From contig NZ_CAMGZB010000001.1 in the NCBI RefSeq assembly GCF_946151075.1, forward strand, positions 1,974,001 through 2,038,000: a stretch of 64,000 nucleotides of DNA, in the 5' to 3' direction. The DNA comes from Neobacillus sp. Marseille-Q6967 (GTDB lineage Bacteria > Bacillota > Bacilli > Bacillales > Cytobacillaceae). Both the position numbers and the translations under genes were made by a program. The notes under the pieces were generated by a model that made no database searches, had not been told where the DNA came from, and saw only the letters and a program-made list of their open reading frames with translations. Shown here in pieces: positions 60,227-64,000 of the stretch; position 1 is the first letter of the stretch; every line of letters starts with the position of its first letter.

Positions 60227-62206
60227 GTGAAGGACCAATTTGAATTAGTATCGAAGTACTCGCCACAGGGTGATCAGCCGGAAGCGATTCGCCAGCTGGT
60301 ACAAGGCATCAAAGAAAACAAACGCCACCAAACCCTTTTGGGAGCAACGGGTACAGGTAAAACCTTTACCGTTTCGAACGTAATTAAAGAAGTCAATAAA
60401 CCAACACTAGTTATTGCTCACAATAAAACATTAGCGGGTCAGCTATATAGCGAATTCAAGGAATTTTTCCCTAACAATGCGGTTGAGTATTTTGTCAGCT
60501 ATTATGATTATTATCAGCCGGAAGCTTACGTTCCGTCTACCGATACCTTCATTGAAAAAGATGCAAGTATTAATGATGAAATTGATAAACTGCGCCACTC
60601 GGCGACTTCTTCTTTATTTGAGAGGAAAGATGTCATCATTATTGCCAGTGTATCCTGTATATATGGTCTCGGTTCTCCGGAAGAATACCGCGAGATGGTG
60701 GTCTCACTTCGAACAGGAATGGAAATAGAACGCAATCAGCTGCTCCACCGTTTAGTTGACATCCAATATGAACGGAATGATATCGACTTCAAGCGCGGTA
60801 CCTTCCGTGTCCGCGGCGATGTAGTTGAAATCTTCCCGGTTTCCCGTGATGAGCATTGCATGCGGGTTGAATTTTTCGGAGATGAAATTGATCGAATTCG
60901 GGAGGTTGATGCCCTGACAGGGGAAATCATCGGCGAACGTGATCATGTTGCCATCTTCCCGGCATCCCACTTCGTCACCCGTGAAGAGAAGATGCGGATT
61001 GCCATTGAGAACATTGAAAAAGAACTAGAAGAACGACTCGAAGAGCTGCGTGCTGATGAAAAACTGCTTGAAGCACAGCGGCTTGAACAGCGTACTCGCT
61101 ATGACTTAGAAATGATGCGTGAAATGGGCTTTTGCTCGGGGATTGAAAACTATTCCCGTCACTTGACACTAAGACAGGCAGGAGCAACGCCTTATACACT
61201 GCTTGATTATTTTCCTGAGGACTTTCTCATCGTCATTGATGAATCACATGTGACCCTGCCGCAAATCAGGGGAATGTTTAACGGAGACAAAGCAAGGAAA
61301 CAAGTACTTGTAGACCATGGATTCCGTCTGCCATCAGCACTGGATAACAGACCGTTAACGTTTGACGAATTTGAAAAACATGTACACAATGCCATTTTTG
61401 TATCGGCCACTCCAGGACCATATGAATTGGAGCACACTCCGGAAATGATTCAACAAATAATCCGTCCGACCGGATTATTAGATCCAACCATAGATGTCCG
61501 TCCGATAGAAGGTCAGATTGATGATTTAATCGGAGAAATTCAAGAACGGGTGAAAAAGAATGAACGGGTGCTCGTAACCACCTTAACGAAAAAAATGTCA
61601 GAAGACTTAACCGACTATTTGAAAGAAATCGGCATTAAGGTACAGTATCTTCACTCAGAAGTCAAAACATTGGAACGTATTGAAATCATCCGTGAACTTC
61701 GTATGGGTAAATACGATGTACTAGTTGGAATTAACCTGCTGCGGGAAGGTTTAGATATTCCAGAGGTTTCACTTGTCACGATTCTCGATGCGGACAAAGA
61801 AGGCTTCCTTCGCTCTGAGCGATCTCTTATTCAGACCATCGGCCGTGCCGCCCGTAATGCCAATGGTCATGTTATCATGTATGCCGATCGAATGACGAAT
61901 TCGATGGAATTAGCGATCAGTGAGACAAAACGACGCCGGGCGATTCAAGAGGAATATAACCAAAAGCACGGAATTACTCCACAAACCATTCAAAAGGATA
62001 TACGCGAAGCAATCCGGGCAACACATGCTGCCGAAGACCAGGAAGAGTATGCACCAGCAGCTGGGTTCGGCAAACTGTCAAAGAAGGAAAAAGACAAGTT
62101 AATTGCCAATATGGAAAAAGAAATGAAGGAAGCCGCCAAGGCGCTTAATTTTGAACGTGCAGCCGAACTTCGTGATCTATTATTGGAATTGAAAGCGGAA
62201 GGATAA
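60227..62206 (+). CDS. uvrB: Excinuclease ABC subunit B
   Basis: A 659-residue DNA damage-recognition helicase of nucleotide excision repair. GTG start after AGGAGG. Visible: Walker [11 protein letters not shown] near residue 41, the beta-hairpin [12 protein letters not shown] near 92, IDESHV motif near 340, the [15 protein letters not shown] and QTIGRAARN helicase motifs, and the C-terminal UVR domain ([26 protein letters not shown]) that binds UvrC. uvrA follows seven bases later. Confidence 0.98.
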   Translation: MKDQFELVSKYSPQGDQPEAIRQLVQGIKENKRHQTLLGATGTGKTFTVSNVIKEVNKPTLVIAHNKTLAGQLYSEFKEFFPNNAVEYFVSYYDYYQPEAYVPSTDTFIEKDASINDEIDKLRHSATSSLFERKDVIIIASVSCIYGLGSPEEYREMVVSLRTGMEIERNQLLHRLVDIQYERNDIDFKRGTFRVRGDVVEIFPVSRDEHCMRVEFFGDEIDRIREVDALTGEIIGERDHVAIFPASHFVTREEKMRIAIENIEKELEERLEELRADEKLLEAQRLEQRTRYDLEMMREMGFCSGIENYSRHLTLRQAGATPYTLLDYFPEDFLIVIDESHVTLPQIRGMFNGDKARKQVLVDHGFRLPSALDNRPLTFDEFEKHVHNAIFVSATPGPYELEHTPEMIQQIIRPTGLLDPTIDVRPIEGQIDDLIGEIQERVKKNERVLVTTLTKKMSEDLTDYLKEIGIKVQYLHSEVKTLERIEIIRELRMGKYDVLVGINLLREGLDIPEVSLVTILDADKEGFLRSERSLIQTIGRAARNANGHVIMYADRMTNSMELAISETKRRRAIQEEYNQKHGITPQTIQKDIREAIRATHAAEDQEEYAPAAGFGKLSKKEKDKLIANMEKEMKEAAKALNFERAAELRDLLLELKAEG

Positions 62207-62213
62207 CATAGAT

Positions 62214-64000
62214 ATGGCAATGGAAAAAATTATTATCAAAGGAGCCAGGGCTCATAATTTAAAAAACGTTGATGTCACGATTCCTAGAGATAAACTCGTA
62301 GTTCTAACCGGACTTTCCGGATCAGGAAAGAGTTCTCTTGCATTCGATACCATCTATGCAGAAGGACAACGACGGTATGTGGAATCGCTGTCCGCTTATG
62401 CCCGGCAATTTTTAGGGCAGATGGATAAGCCTGATGTTGATACGATTGAAGGCTTATCACCGGCAATTTCGATCGACCAAAAAACAACAAGCCGTAACCC
62501 TCGTTCTACCGTGGGAACGGTGACAGAAATTTATGATTATCTTCGTTTACTGTTTGCGCGTGTCGGCAGACCGACTTGTCCAATCCATAACATCGAGATT
62601 TCATCACAAACGATTGAACAAATGGTTGATAGAATTTTAGAATATCCGGAACGGACCAAAATGCAAATACTTGCGCCGGTTGTTTCAGGACGAAAAGGGA
62701 CCCATGTTAAAGTCTTGGAGGATATTAAAAAGCAAGGATTTGTCCGTGTACGTGTTAACGGAGAAATGCTAGACCTCGGGGATGACATTGAATTAGAAAA
62801 AAACAAAAAGCATTCGATTGAAGTAGTCGTCGACAGGATTGTAGTTAAGGAAGGGATTGCCTCAAGGATTGCTGACTCCCTTGAAACGGCGCTTAAACTT
62901 GGCGACGGAAAAGTAATTGTCGACGTCATTGGCCAGGAGGAACTCCTTTTTAGTGAAAACCACGCCTGTCCGCACTGCGGTTTTTCCATTGGCGAACTGG
63001 AACCAAGAATGTTCTCTTTTAACAGTCCATTTGGTGCATGTCCCGAATGTGATGGGCTTGGTTCTAAGCTTGAAGTGGATGTTGACTTGGTTGTCCCTAA
63101 CAGGGATTTAACACTAAAGCAGCATGCAATTGCTCCATGGGAGCCGACTAGTTCACAATATTATCCGCAACTTTTAGAAGCAGTCTGCAACCATTATGGG
63201 GTGGATATGGATATGCCCGTTAAGGATATTCCAAAACACCTGTTAGATAAAGTTCTTTATGGTTCCGAAGGGGATAAAATTTATTTCCGTTACGAGAACG
63301 ATTTTGGACAAATCCGTGAGGGTTATATTGAGTTTGAAGGTGTCATCCGTAATGTCGAGCGCCGTTACAAAGAGACCAGCTCTGATTTTATCCGCGAGCA
63401 GATGGAAAAATACATGGGGCAGCAGCCGTGTCCAACCTGCAAGGGATATCGGTTGAAAAAAGAAAGCTTGGCTGTTCTCATCTCAGGACGTCACATTTCT
63501 CATGTAACAGAGCTGTCGATTGAAGAAGCCCATCAATTTTTCGCCGGTTTGCAGCTTACGGAAAAAGAAATGAAAATTGCCAAGCTTATTTTTCGTGAAA
63601 TCAGCGAACGCCTAGGATTTCTTATTAATGTTGGTCTGGACTATTTAAGTTTGGGCCGTGCTGCCGGTACACTTTCTGGAGGGGAGGCACAGCGAATCAG
63701 GCTGGCAACTCAGATTGGTTCACGTTTAACGGGAGTGCTTTATATCCTTGACGAACCATCAATTGGGCTTCATCAGCGTGATAATGACCGCCTCATCGGT
63801 ACATTACAGAACATGCGTGATATTGGAAATACCCTCATTGTCGTTGAACATGATGAAGATACGATGTTAGCAGCAGATTATTTAATCGATATTGGTCCAG
63901 GGGCCGGGGTTCACGGGGGCCAGGTTGTCTCTGCAGGGACACCAGCAGAAGTGATGGCCGACCCGAACTCGCTTACCGGCCAATATTTATCCGGGAAAAA
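62214..64000 (+). CDS. uvrA: Excinuclease ABC subunit A, 3' end outside window
   Basis: The first 595 codons of UvrA run off the right edge without a stop. It is the damage-sensing ABC ATPase of excision repair. Walker [13 protein letters not shown] near residue 30, the [19 protein letters not shown] block, a zinc-binding module ([19 protein letters not shown] and [10 protein letters not shown]), and the ABC signature [16 protein letters not shown] near 487 are seen. Co-transcribed with uvrB. AAGGATAA precedes the ATG. Confidence 0.97.
   Translation, partial: MAMEKIIIKGARAHNLKNVDVTIPRDKLVVLTGLSGSGKSSLAFDTIYAEGQRRYVESLSAYARQFLGQMDKPDVDTIEGLSPAISIDQKTTSRNPRSTVGTVTEIYDYLRLLFARVGRPTCPIHNIEISSQTIEQMVDRILEYPERTKMQILAPVVSGRKGTHVKVLEDIKKQGFVRVRVNGEMLDLGDDIELEKNKKHSIEVVVDRIVVKEGIASRIADSLETALKLGDGKVIVDVIGQEELLFSENHACPHCGFSIGELEPRMFSFNSPFGACPECDGLGSKLEVDVDLVVPNRDLTLKQHAIAPWEPTSSQYYPQLLEAVCNHYGVDMDMPVKDIPKHLLDKVLYGSEGDKIYFRYENDFGQIREGYIEFEGVIRNVERRYKETSSDFIREQMEKYMGQQPCPTCKGYRLKKESLAVLISGRHISHVTELSIEEAHQFFAGLQLTEKEMKIAKLIFREISERLGFLINVGLDYLSLGRAAGTLSGGEAQRIRLATQIGSRLTGVLYILDEPSIGLHQRDNDRLIGTLQNMRDIGNTLIVVEHDEDTMLAADYLIDIGPGAGVHGGQVVSAGTPAEVMADPNSLTGQYLSGK

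Noticed and set aside
1..64000. Insertion sequences, prophage or integrase genes that might explain the accessory blocks
   Set aside because: No transposase, integrase or phage gene and no flanking long direct repeats were seen.

Overview
This is a contiguous piece of a low-GC, spore-forming Bacillaceae chromosome (Bacillus/Neobacillus/Mesobacillus-like; species not determinable from the sequence alone). The evidence is a B. subtilis-like backbone order (tagO, yvyE, degS-degU, degV, comFA-comFC, hpf, secA, prfB, yvjA, cccB, ftsE-ftsX, ctpB, minJ, csbA, uvrB-uvrA), a CotF-type coat protein, strong AGGAGG ribosome sites and TTG/GTG starts. No rRNA, tRNA or CRISPR array was seen.

Layout. 0.1-7.1 kb: right end of a surface-polysaccharide locus (acyltransferase, polymerase/ligase, glycosyltransferase, rmlACBD for dTDP-rhamnose). 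7.4-9.7 kb: two tandem TagO/WecA-type lipid-carrier sugar transferases. 9.7-18.2 kb: yvyE, degSU, degV, a frameshifted NERD gene, comFA/comFC, a coat protein and hpf; the flagellar block that lies between comF and hpf in B. subtilis is absent. 18.2-21.3 kb: DUF1028, a short haem-copper-oxidase-like protein, a DUF5667 protein and a degraded repeat-containing stretch. 21.3-23.8 kb: secA, reversed relative to its usual neighbours. 24.3-33.0 kb: a multihaem cytochrome c cluster of 36 CxxCH motifs with TPR and NHL partners. 33.1-42.6 kb: a DnaA-box cluster, then prfB (programmed frameshift), yvjA, cccB, ftsEX, an M23 hydrolase, ctpB and minJ. 42.7-58.4 kb: accessory genes dominated by metal handling (csoR-copZ-copA, His-rich membrane proteins, a two-component system, YdhK, a NosR/NapH-like iron-sulfur protein, cadC-cadA-czcD). 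58.6-64 kb: ilvE, csbA, uvrB and the start of uvrA.

Two candidate systems stand out. First, the cytochrome cluster: two NapC-like membrane-anchored cytochromes (10 and 12 haems) could take electrons from menaquinol and pass them to two secreted Ig/FN3-bearing cytochromes (6 and 8 haems), which would make a Gram-positive extracellular electron-transfer chain; it is preceded by ResD-like sites. Second, cadA has an in-frame TGA exactly at the first cysteine of its metal-binding CxxC motif, in an otherwise intact reading frame and followed by a hairpin with bacterial SECIS-like geometry. This may be a selenocysteine-containing (UxxC) metal ATPase, a nonsense mutation or a sequencing error. A third item is a seven-member DnaA-box cluster between the cytochromes and prfB.
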